Origin: Candidatus Aminicenantota bacterium | Lineage (GTDB): Bacteria > Acidobacteriota > B3-B38 > Guanabaribacteriales > B3-B38 | DNA length: 15,444 nucleotides | Assembly (NCBI GenBank): GCA_029880275.1 | Contig: JAOUOQ010000021.1 | Location: 1-15,444 of the forward strand | Direction of reading: 5' to 3' | Shown here: one piece after another, positions 1 through 6,843 of the stretch | Numbering within the stretch: position 1 is the first letter of the stretch | Layout of the letters: each line of letters begins with the position of its first letter | The notes under the pieces: model-generated | What the model was told of the DNA's origin: nothing | What the model saw: the letters and a program-made list of their open reading frames with translations, nothing else | Databases searched by the model: none | Translations under genes and position numbers: made by a program

Positions 1-609
1 GCTGACAAACGACACGCCGAGTCTGAGCATTCGAGGGTCTTCAGGATTGCTAAAGCCTACTTCCATCAGGTTGTCAAGTCCATTTTGAATGCGTTTGAAT
101 ACACCCTTTTTATTACAGAGAAAATCCTGCACCTCTGGATTCAGAGAATCGAGCTTGCCCATCACCGAGGCATTGTGGTCATAGAGGAAGCTGGCCAGGT
201 CTTTAGTCATGGTTATGGTGTTGGTGAAAATCATGGGTATGATGCCCCGCGAGCTAATGAAGCTGATGAGGTCGCGAAACCTGGGATGGATGGTGGGCTC
301 ACCACCCCCGATTACCACCACGGAATGCAAACCCAGGTCGTGGGCTTGCCTGACCACCTCGGTCAAGGCTTCATAGCTCTGGACACTTTTGCTATCGGAT
401 GAGCTATCGGCATAGCAGTATCTGCATCGCAGATTACATGTAATGTTAGTCTCCAGGCGAATAGCAAGCAGTCGGTTCTCGTCTCTTGCCTTGTAGGCAT
501 CTTCCGGGAAGTAGGTGTAGCCAACCAAAATGGGTGGCGGCTTATAATTCTCTTGAGCATTCCGCTTCTTGGAGGGCTGGGTTTTTGGACCATTTTTATC
601 GGGATTCAT
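1..609 (-). CDS. Radical SAM domain protein, 3' end cut by window edge
   Basis: Reading from an ATG at 609, 203 codons are open to the left edge, so the C-terminus lies outside. Residues 58-65 hold the CxxxCxxC motif (C58, C62, C65 in CNLRCRYCYA) that binds the 4Fe-4S cluster of radical SAM enzymes. A GGGEP motif at 101-105 fits the SAM-contacting strand, and a KLDS motif at 152-155 is common in the MoaA/peptide-maturase type. The cluster normally cleaves S-adenosylmethionine to a 5'-deoxyadenosyl radical in the cytoplasm. The substrate cannot be read from this part, and whether a C-terminal SPASM or other auxiliary domain exists is unknown. An AGAGGAAA ribosome binding site lies about 10 bases before the ATG. 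No precursor-peptide gene is visible beside it. It follows the beta-propeller gene after 103 bases on the same strand. The family call is firm; the reaction is unassigned. Confidence 0.88.
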   Translation of the reverse strand, partial: MNPDKNGPKTQPSKKRNAQENYKPPPILVGYTYFPEDAYKARDENRLLAIRLETNITCNLRCRYCYADSSSDSKSVQSYEALTEVVRQAHDLGLHSVVVIGGGEPTIHPRFRDLISFISSRGIIPMIFTNTITMTKDLASFLYDHNASVMGKLDSLNPEVQDFLCNKKGVFKRIQNGLDNLMEVGFSNPEDPRMLRLGVSFVS

Positions 610-712
610 GGTATTAAAATTTCCTCTCAGAATATCTTAGGGTATTGACCCAAATTTCAAGAAGCTAATTTTTCACTTTAATGATAGTGCCTGTATTAAT
701 TAATTATTTTCA

Positions 713-1894
713 TCAGTCTCTTGACCAGATTTCACCGTAGCTGTCTGCTTTTCTCCTCATCTCTGAAATTCGCTCTTTGCTGGGTCTCACTCGATATACA
801 TTCCCGCCAAGAGGCGTATTCTGGCTGTCTTTCTCACCATGGAGGTCAGTAAAGTATAAGCCATCCGGACCAAAAGCCAGGCCGCAAGGACTGGCTGGTC
901 CTTTACCAATGTACACTACAAAGTCGTCGTAGGATTTGACTCCGGAAGCGTCGTCGTTTAATGTGAGCTTTACAATCTTTTTACCTTTTTCTCCTAAGCC
1001 TTCATCATAAGAAGCACCGAATAAAGCCACAAACAGGTCGTCATTGAATTCAGGAGGAAATTGACCGTACTGCATGAAATCAATGGCGGTGGGCGCCTGG
1101 GTGTTATGCCACCAGAATATTGAATTTCTCCTCATTGTGCCCGGCCAACCGTAATTCTCATATGGCCTCACCCTGGCAATTCTGTCGTCAGTGTCAGGTC
1201 CGTTATCCGAGATGTAAAGAGATTGGTCGCTCTTACGCCAGGCAGCCCCAAAGGGGTTCCTGAATCCTTTTGCATAAACAAAACTATCCGGATTGGGATT
1301 GTCCCAGGGGATTGAGCCATCCAATTCCATTCTCAGTATCTTTCCCCTCAGGTCGATGTCATCCTGTGCTTTTTGCCACTCGCCGCCATCGGCATTATTC
1401 ACATACAGCTTTCCATCAAATCCGATAGTCACTGCCTGAACTTGATGAGCTCTGGTTGTTGATGGGAAATCATCTATGATGACCTTCATGGAATCCATCT
1501 TAAGACCATCTTTACTCGATGTCCGCACCACCTTTCCCTTCATTTCACCTTTATCCTTATACAGCATAGACAGGAATAGGTCACTACTCTTAGGCTCAAC
1601 ACAGATACCAGTAAGACCCGACTCTCCGTGCCCCGGAAATTCACGAGTAGGTTTATAATTCAGTAATCCTTCAGCATAGGTACCTACTGTCCCATCATTG
1701 GCTATCACTTTAACCTGTCCGTAAAGCTCTGTCAGATAGAAGAATGGAGCCTTGGGGTCGCCTTTAGGATTGGGAATAAAGGCTATATTCACCGGCAAGT
1801 CCAAACCAGTGGCGATAAGGTCCAATTCAAAGCCTGGGTAAACCCGCCAATTTTGTACAAGACTCCTTTCTAGTTCCTTTAAATCAGCCTTCAC
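713..1894 (-). CDS. Glucose/sorbosone dehydrogenase-like beta-propeller protein (GSDH family)
   Basis: 393 residues from a GTG at 1894; GGAGG lies six bases upstream, which fixes the start. The sequence follows the six-bladed propeller of soluble PQQ-dependent sugar dehydrogenases: GLDLPVNIAFIP (30-41), GESGLTGI (90-97), H150 before GFDGKLY (158-164) at the position of the family's catalytic His, DLRGKILR (181-188), GFRNPFG (210-216), a DNGPDTDD segment (230-237) with NYGWPG following, and FGPDGLYF (341-348). Known members oxidise aldose sugars to lactones with PQQ and calcium, usually in the periplasm. There is no signal peptide here: the N-terminus is charged (MKADLKELER). It may therefore act in the cytoplasm or not use PQQ at all, since many family members are unassigned. 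No PQQ synthesis genes are in the window. The fold is likely; the substrate is unknown. Confidence 0.85.
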   Translation of the reverse strand: MKADLKELERSLVQNWRVYPGFELDLIATGLDLPVNIAFIPNPKGDPKAPFFYLTELYGQVKVIANDGTVGTYAEGLLNYKPTREFPGHGESGLTGICVEPKSSDLFLSMLYKDKGEMKGKVVRTSSKDGLKMDSMKVIIDDFPSTTRAHQVQAVTIGFDGKLYVNNADGGEWQKAQDDIDLRGKILRMELDGSIPWDNPNPDSFVYAKGFRNPFGAAWRKSDQSLYISDNGPDTDDRIARVRPYENYGWPGTMRRNSIFWWHNTQAPTAIDFMQYGQFPPEFNDDLFVALFGASYDEGLGEKGKKIVKLTLNDDASGVKSYDDFVVYIGKGPASPCGLAFGPDGLYFTDLHGEKDSQNTPLGGNVYRVRPSKERISEMRRKADSYGEIWSRD

Positions 1895-2554
1895 TTTTAA
1901 CCTCCAATAGTATTGGGCTTAGCCATTCAAGACTATAAAAAGTATCTATAAACCTTACTTAAGACTGTGATAGCCATAGATTTTTAGCTCTTTTCCATTT
2001 CTCTTCACTTACAGGGATGGTCATTTACTGAAATAGAAAAAACATCTCGCAATTCCAACTCCAATATCCGCTCACTCTGTGACATTGGGATTTTTAGTTC
2101 GGTGCTCTTAAAATTGGGTTAAATCGATAAAATGTGAAAAAATAATAACTGGCAGAAGAAAAATAACAGCATTATAGAGGGGGTACCTTTAAAACTTGTT
2201 CTTGCCTCCCGTTGAGATATTATTGTGTAATATAACCGTAAATTTACTTGACCATAATATCAACATAATTTGCACTTGTCAATAGAAAGAAGCTATATTA
2301 TTTGCTATCAGCAATATATATTGGCAAAGACATATTGTTTTTGTTTGCCATCACTATTTTGCCAGCGGCGATTTTACAGCTTGCTAAGCTAATATAACAT
2401 TACAAATCAAATAGACTTATTAAAACTTGAAGTTGAATAAAGACAGCAATAATTATAGAAAAGTGTTTGGAATATATTTTATCTCAGCAAGTTATCTTTT
2501 TTGCGAGAATCTTTCTGGCAGGAAAAAAGTTGCTGACTGAAAAACATAAGCTAA
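1895..2554. other. 660-base AT-rich stretch with no convincing gene
   Basis: This lies between the end of the four-gene minus-strand operon and the start of the beta-propeller gene, so it should hold the terminator of the first and the promoter of the second. All frames on both strands are broken by frequent stops. I find no strong hairpin plus T-tract and no promoter near consensus. The propeller gene has a TATAGT at about 1934-1939 in the minus sense, but without a good -35. Small structures present are a short hairpin TTGCT-atc-AGCAA around 2302-2314 and three copies of the heptamer TTTGCCA/TGGCAAA between 2322 and 2364. It may be a gene graveyard or a long regulatory region. Confidence 0.5.
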
Positions 2555-3310
2555 CTACGACTGACTGGCCAATCCCCCGGCAATCTCCCCTCCGTCAATC
2601 ACAAAATACTGCCCGGTGATGAATTCCGCATCATCGGAAGCAAGAAAAGCAAACAGAGCGGCTACCTCCTCAGGTGTGCCCAATCTACCAAGAGGCACTT
2701 TGCTCTCGCAGGCACGCAGCATTTCGGGAGTGTATTCCGCCCGCTGCATCGGTGTTAAGATATAACCGGGGCATATGGCGTTCACCCGCACCTTAGGAGC
2801 AAATTCCAGTGCCATAGAGCGCGTCAACTCAATAACTCCGGCTTTTGAGGCATTGTAAGCAGCATAATAAGGATAGCCCATCAAGCCATTGGTGGAGCCC
2901 ATATTGAGAATAACCCCTCCCCCGCTTTCAAGCATCCGCCGTGCTGCCTGCTGGGCGACATAGAATACTCCATTGAGATTGACATCCATTACCTCCAACC
3001 ACTGTTTGGGAGTAACATCCAAAAAAGGCTGTCGAACACTTATCCCTGCATTGTTGATGAGGACATCCAACCCATTCATCAAATCATCCAGTTCATCAAA
3101 AGCTCGGGCGACTGCATCAGCATCAGAGACATCAGCAACTATGGTCCCTGTCAAATCCGGCATCTCCTGCGCGATGCGTCGGCAGCCCGCACCATCCCGG
3201 TCCAACACCACCACACGCGCGCCTTCTTCCAAAAAGCGAACTGCTGTGGCCTGGCCGATGCCTTTTGCTCCGCCGGTGATGAGAACTCGTTTATCTTTCA
3301 AACCACGCAT
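2555..3310 (-). CDS. Short-chain dehydrogenase/reductase (second of tandem pair)
   Basis: 251 residues, the usual length for a classical SDR. The cofactor motif TGGAKGIG is at 12-19, D37 ends the second strand (VVLD), NNAG is at 86-89, N111 and S139 are in place, and the catalytic Y152/K156 pair is in YNASK. PG at 181-182 and the C-terminal FVIDGGE complete the 3-oxoacyl-reductase-like pattern. The Asp after the second strand suggests a preference for NAD(H). Such enzymes interconvert alcohols and ketones in the cytoplasm; the substrate is not readable. It is the last gene of the four-gene operon, ten bases after the preceding SDR stop, with GGAGGAG just before its ATG. It resembles that neighbour throughout, so the pair may be an old duplication acting on successive or stereochemically different hydroxyls. 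Confidence 0.93.
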   Translation of the reverse strand: MRGLKDKRVLITGGAKGIGQATAVRFLEEGARVVVLDRDGAGCRRIAQEMPDLTGTIVADVSDADAVARAFDELDDLMNGLDVLINNAGISVRQPFLDVTPKQWLEVMDVNLNGVFYVAQQAARRMLESGGGVILNMGSTNGLMGYPYYAAYNASKAGVIELTRSMALEFAPKVRVNAICPGYILTPMQRAEYTPEMLRACESKVPLGRLGTPEEVAALFAFLASDDAEFITGQYFVIDGGEIAGGLASQS

Positions 3311-3320
3311 TATCTCCTCC

Positions 3321-4112
3321 TTAACCCGCTATCCCTCCGCCATCAACCACCAGAGATGCCCCAGTAATGAATGAAGAGGCATCGCTGGCCAGATAGAGAG
3401 CAGCTTGAGCGACTTCTTCTGGCCTTCCTATGCGCTTTAGCGGACGCTGTGACGCTTTTTTCAGAAAGCGCTCCATCGGCTCGCCAAGCTGCTCCGCTTC
3501 TTTGCGGATGAGGTTTGTATCTATATCGCCAGGGCAGATGCAGTTGACCCGGATATTCTGCTCGCCGTGGTCGAGAGCCATAGCCTTGGTCAACAGCACC
3601 ACCGCACCTTTAGAGGCACAGTATGCAGCCGCCTGGTGCCCACCCACCAGACCCCAGCCCGAGGCAACATTAATGATTACACCGCCGCCTGCCTTGACCA
3701 TATAGGGGATGGCGTATTTGGATAGCAGGAAGATTGATTTCACATTGACCGCCATTACCCGGTCCCAATCTTCCTCACTGGTTTCTAACACAGAGGCTCT
3801 TTTGACAATGCCAGCGTTGTTAACGAGAATATCAAGGCTGCCGAATTCACTGACCGTTCTCTGCACCGCACGCTCACAGTCTCCCGCCTTGCTCACATCG
3901 CCATGCACAAAGATGCCCTTCCCTCCCCCTTTGCTAATTGATTGAATCACAGCCTGACCGCCAGCCTGATCGAGGTCAACCACGCACACCGCTGCCCCTT
4001 CACGCGAGAAGAGTAACGCTGTCGCCCTCCCAATGCCCGATGAGCCACCCGTGATCAGGGCGATTTTTCCCTTCAGAACGCCTTTCACGGTTTGAAATTC
4101 AGAGTTCGACAT
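3321..4112 (-). CDS. Short-chain dehydrogenase/reductase (first of tandem pair)
   Basis: 263 residues with all classical SDR landmarks: TGGSSGIG at 21-28, D46 after the second strand (VVD, NAD-type), NNAG at 98-101, N123, S151, catalytic Y164 and K168 in YCASK, PG at 194-195, and a C-terminal VVDGGG. It would oxidise or reduce a hydroxyl/keto group using NAD(H) in the cytoplasm. Its ATG lies inside the end of the aminotransferase gene, a 14-base overlap, which suggests translational coupling and a shared job. Annotation as 3-oxoacyl-ACP reductase (fabG) would be tempting, but no fatty-acid genes are nearby and the company of an aminotransferase argues for a dedicated catabolic or biosynthetic route. 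Family call firm, substrate unknown. Confidence 0.93.
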   Translation of the reverse strand: MSNSEFQTVKGVLKGKIALITGGSSGIGRATALLFSREGAAVCVVDLDQAGGQAVIQSISKGGGKGIFVHGDVSKAGDCERAVQRTVSEFGSLDILVNNAGIVKRASVLETSEEDWDRVMAVNVKSIFLLSKYAIPYMVKAGGGVIINVASGWGLVGGHQAAAYCASKGAVVLLTKAMALDHGEQNIRVNCICPGDIDTNLIRKEAEQLGEPMERFLKKASQRPLKRIGRPEEVAQAALYLASDASSFITGASLVVDGGGIAG

Positions 4113-5427
4113 CGTTCAAAGCCTGCCTTACTGCCTTGAGGGTAAAGGCCACATCATCGTGAGAGTGAGCCAGGGTGGCTACGGAATGGAGCGCTGCCGA
4201 AGGAGTCATATACACCCCATACTTGAAGAGCGCCAGAGCAAATTCCTGGTATTTTCGTCTATCCACATAGGCACAAAAATCACGGTAATCACGGATAGTA
4301 TCTTTCTCGGTAAACATGATTTGCAGCATCGGTCCCACACTCTGGACGATGGCTTTGACACCTTTTTCTTCAAATATTTCTTTTAGTCCAGCGCAGAGCT
4401 TCTCCCCGATATCCCATATATGACTGAAAGCCGCTCCATTGTCCCGAATGAGCTCTTGTAAATTAGCCCGCACCGCATACAACCCGATGCGCGATGCGTT
4501 CTGCGTCCCATAGTGCAATACTCCACCCCAGGCAAGGGCTTCCATGATGTCTGCACGACCGACAAATGCTGCCACCGGGAACCCAGTTCCTAACGCTTTG
4601 CCAAAGATGGAGATATCGGGCTTGATGCCGTAGTACTTCTGGCATCCCCCCGGAGCAATGCGAAAGCCGGTAACAGTTTCGTCAAGAATGAGCAGAATAT
4701 TATTATCCTGCGTAAGGCTGCGTAGCCCCTGCAGGTAATCAGACTCTGGGGGAATAACCCCTATGTTGGCCATAATTCCCTCGGTGATAACAGCGGCAAT
4801 CTGCCCTCTGTAGGTATCAATAGCCCGCTTGACAGCTCGCAGGTCATTCCAGGGCACCACGATAGTATCATCCAGCGAATAGCGGTTCAACCCTGAGCTC
4901 TCGGGGATTTTAATGGGGTCGTTGCGGTGACCCAGAGAAACAACCTGATGCGTGTGAGCGCTGGCTAAAAAATCGTCATACCAGCCGTGGTAATGCCCCT
5001 CGAATTTGATGAACCTGGGCTTACCGGTGAAACCTCGTGCCAGCCGAATGGCTGCCATTGCTGCCTCCGTGCCTGTATTGGCAAAGCGCACCCGCTCGGC
5101 GCTGGGTACCATCTGCTGCATCATCTCAGCCACCTCAACCTCTATCTCCGTTGCGGCGGCAAACAGCGTTCCAGCAGTAACGGTTTCGTTGACTGCTTCG
5201 ACGATGCGCGGGTGAGCGTGACCCAGCGGCAGCGCACCATAGGCCATCATCCAGTCGATGTACCGATTGCCATCCACATCAATTATCTTTGAGCCCTCGC
5301 CGCGCTCGATAAACAGGGGGTACTCACCATAATTGGCAGGGCCTCGTGATGGAGAGCTTCCCCCTTCAATCATCACCTGCAGGGCTCGTTGGTAAAGCTC
5401 TCTGGATTTATCAGTTAAATAAGGCAT
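4099..5427 (-). CDS. Class III PLP aminotransferase, glutamate-1-semialdehyde aminomutase-like
   Basis: 442 residues from the ATG at 5427. A GTG at 5436 also opens this frame, but it overlaps the strong GGAGGTGA ribosome binding site, which sits seven bases from the ATG; the ATG is therefore preferred. Family landmarks are GGSSPSRGP near the N-terminus (22-30), GTEA (119-122) for phosphate binding, HYHGWYD (145-151), D249 in LDETVTGFR contacting the pyridine nitrogen, K277 in FGKALGTGFP as the Schiff-base lysine, and GTQN (307-310). The layout matches HemL-type aminomutases and related omega-aminotransferases. Haem synthesis is unlikely, since no hem genes are nearby and the gene sits in an operon with a Rossmann oxidoreductase and two SDRs. 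A role in transferring or shifting an amino group on a substrate shared with those enzymes is inferred. Confidence 0.9.
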   Translation of the reverse strand: MPYLTDKSRELYQRALQVMIEGGSSPSRGPANYGEYPLFIERGEGSKIIDVDGNRYIDWMMAYGALPLGHAHPRIVEAVNETVTAGTLFAAATEIEVEVAEMMQQMVPSAERVRFANTGTEAAMAAIRLARGFTGKPRFIKFEGHYHGWYDDFLASAHTHQVVSLGHRNDPIKIPESSGLNRYSLDDTIVVPWNDLRAVKRAIDTYRGQIAAVITEGIMANIGVIPPESDYLQGLRSLTQDNNILLILDETVTGFRIAPGGCQKYYGIKPDISIFGKALGTGFPVAAFVGRADIMEALAWGGVLHYGTQNASRIGLYAVRANLQELIRDNGAAFSHIWDIGEKLCAGLKEIFEEKGVKAIVQSVGPMLQIMFTEKDTIRDYRDFCAYVDRRKYQEFALALFKYGVYMTPSAALHSVATLAHSHDDVAFTLKAVRQALNDVEL

Positions 5428-5446
5428 AATGTTCACCTCCGGAAAA

Positions 5447-6571
5447 TTAAAGGATCACCCCATAACGCTTGGCATATTCTTTGAAGCGGGTGATCAATTC
5501 TTTGGCTCTTTCTTCCGAATCTTTGGGTGAAAGTCGTTCGCAATCGTATCCAAGAGCGGTTTTGAGCACCTCTGAAGCTTCAGGGCAAAAAACAACTGTA
5601 CCGTCATCCTCGATGCGCTCGATTCCGTCAAAGCGATGAGAACGCTCATTGATGGCTATAGCTTCTTCTAAAGTGAGCCCTTTTATGGATGCGAGCCGCA
5701 GACCTCTGTTGCTGACAATGACCGGATAGCCGCCAGGCAGACCCTCGGGTGCGGGAGTATGTATGAGCACTTCATCATCCGATAAGAATGCCCGGATCAG
5801 CCGAATAGTACAGCCCGCGGTGAGGAAATGGATAGCCGTGCCAGGGGGAATAGCATAGGGGGCAAACAGCAGTTCATCGCCACCCACCGCTTCTGTCACA
5901 TCCACTCCTTTATGCTCTATGCGCAAATAATGGGGAGGGACTTCATCTGTCGGCTCGCCGTAAACTGCTGATTCCAGGGCATGGTGAGCTACCAGCAGCA
6001 CGCGCACTTCCTCAAGGGGCTCATGTAACCTCTCAGCAGCAAGCAGGCGCATTTTGGGTACGATTTCAGCAAGATTGCCTACACCGCAGGTCGGCGCTAA
6101 GTGGAGGCGATCAAGGACACAGTTCACCACATCGGGAAAAGGTGCTGTCAGCGTTATCCCCTTATAGCTTGCATCATAGAGAGCTTGCATCAGCTTCATG
6201 GTCAATGTCAGATGGACAGGCAGCCACATACCAAATCCCGCGCTCTTGATTAAAGCAGCCTGCTCGGGAGGTAAAAGGTCAGGCAGCCACCAGGTCTGCA
6301 TACTTGCCGTGCTCAGGATAATATCGGGCTTTTCATTACGCACGGTTTCCATGACCGCTGTTTTATTGTCGATATCAAGAGGAATAAAGCCTATGGAAGG
6401 AATATAACCCTGGGCTACGGCGCTTACTCGCGCCAGGTTACAGTGGGCAATACCTCGTTCCTCACTCAGGTCACAAGCGACAATTTGACCAACACAATCC
6501 TCCCGCGCCAGAAATTCCAATATAACGCTCCCTAATCCTCCAGCACCAATGAGCATAATAGTAGGTTTCAT
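5447..6571 (-). CDS. Saccharopine-dehydrogenase-like NAD(P)-binding protein
   Basis: 374 residues, first gene of the four-gene operon. The N-terminus reads MLIGAGGLGSVILEFL, a GxGxxG Rossmann motif at residues 9-14, followed by a strand ending in VACDLS. A second strand-like stretch, DIILSTA at about 84-90, fits the saccharopine dehydrogenase/homospermidine synthase-like fold. The C-terminal half, with a long substrate-type domain (VIVSNRGLRLASI, then AIAINERSHRFDGIERI), I recognise only as a general pattern among uncharacterised members. Known relatives oxidise or form secondary amines such as saccharopine. The ribosome binding site AAGGAGG lies seven bases before the ATG and the transcript leader is very short (about 14 bases). 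The aminotransferase begins 19 bases downstream, so the two products probably act on one substrate. The specific reaction is unknown. Confidence 0.72.
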   Translation of the reverse strand: MKPTIMLIGAGGLGSVILEFLAREDCVGQIVACDLSEERGIAHCNLARVSAVAQGYIPSIGFIPLDIDNKTAVMETVRNEKPDIILSTASMQTWWLPDLLPPEQAALIKSAGFGMWLPVHLTLTMKLMQALYDASYKGITLTAPFPDVVNCVLDRLHLAPTCGVGNLAEIVPKMRLLAAERLHEPLEEVRVLLVAHHALESAVYGEPTDEVPPHYLRIEHKGVDVTEAVGGDELLFAPYAIPPGTAIHFLTAGCTIRLIRAFLSDDEVLIHTPAPEGLPGGYPVIVSNRGLRLASIKGLTLEEAIAINERSHRFDGIERIEDDGTVVFCPEASEVLKTALGYDCERLSPKDSEERAKELITRFKEYAKRYGVIL

Positions 6572-6589
6572 AGTATCCTCCTTGAAAGC

Positions 6590-6784
6590 CTATTATATAT
6601 TTATGATATAGGGCTGTCAATCTACCCGAAGCGGCTGATTGTCTCCCTGCTCATCGACTTCAAATATTTCCTGGGCTGTAAGTTTTTAGCCAACAATTGG
6701 AGAGAAATGATAGAAGCAGGAAGAAAAGTGCCCCTTAGAAAAAAACAGATTCTTATTTTTGATAAAAAAGCATCTACCTTATGA
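6590..6784 (+). pseudogene. Start-less reading frame, possible remnant of a gene's 3' end
   Basis: A plus-strand frame runs open through the operon promoter to a TGA at 6782-6784. Its last 50 or so codons read like a real basic protein C-terminus (RLIVSLLIDFKYFLGC at 6632-6679, then NNWREMIEAGRKVPLRKKQ at 6692-6748, then ILIFDKK). There is no ATG or ribosome binding site upstream, and the frame's 5' part overlaps the promoter and the first operon gene. I do not recognise the family. The simplest reading is the tail of a gene whose front was lost when the operon was placed here. It may instead be chance. Confidence 0.3.
6592..6620 (-). promoter_or_regulatory. Perfect-consensus sigma70 promoter of the four-gene operon
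   Basis: On the minus strand, TTGACA (6615-6620) and TATAAT (6592-6597) are separated by exactly 17 bases. Both hexamers match consensus at all six positions. Transcription should start near 6585, giving a leader of about 14 bases that is almost filled by the AAGGAGG ribosome binding site (about 6578-6584) of the gene starting at 6571. There is no room for a riboswitch or leader peptide, so regulation, if any, would be by a repressor at or above the promoter. Confidence 0.82.
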
Positions 6785-6796
6785 TCAAAGGATTGC
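6764..6796 (-). terminator. Possible intrinsic terminator after the arginase-like gene
   Basis: In the minus sense an imperfect hairpin spans 6796 to 6770: GC, a one-base bulge, ATC and CTTT pair with AAGG, a two-base bulge, GAT and GC around a six-base loop. It is followed at once by six T residues (6769-6764). It lies about 48 bases past the stop of the arginase-like gene. The bulges and one G-T pair make it weak. Confidence 0.38.
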
Positions 6797-6843
6797 TGGC
6801 CTATATACAGCACCGCTCATCATTTTTATTTCTGCTGGCTAAT

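Noticed and set aside
85..402. Plus-strand frame of 105 codons near the left edge
   Set aside because: It lies antisense to the radical SAM gene, whose CxxxCxxC motif proves the other strand and frame.
363..593. Minus-strand frame of 76 codons
   Set aside because: Wrong frame of the radical SAM gene; it has no ribosome binding site and a non-protein-like sequence.
2480..2554. Terminator after the four-gene operon (CTTTTTT pairing with AAAAAAG)
   Set aside because: The stem is only A-T rich with a long loop and no T-tract directly after it, so it does not meet the pattern.
4099..5427. Calling the aminotransferase hemL (haem synthesis)
   Set aside because: The family match is good but the operon partners are oxidoreductases, and no hem gene is in the window; function left open.
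6622..6813. Minus-strand frame of 63 codons between the operon and the arginase-like gene
   Set aside because: No ribosome binding site, it covers the putative terminator and abuts the promoter, and the composition is not protein-like.
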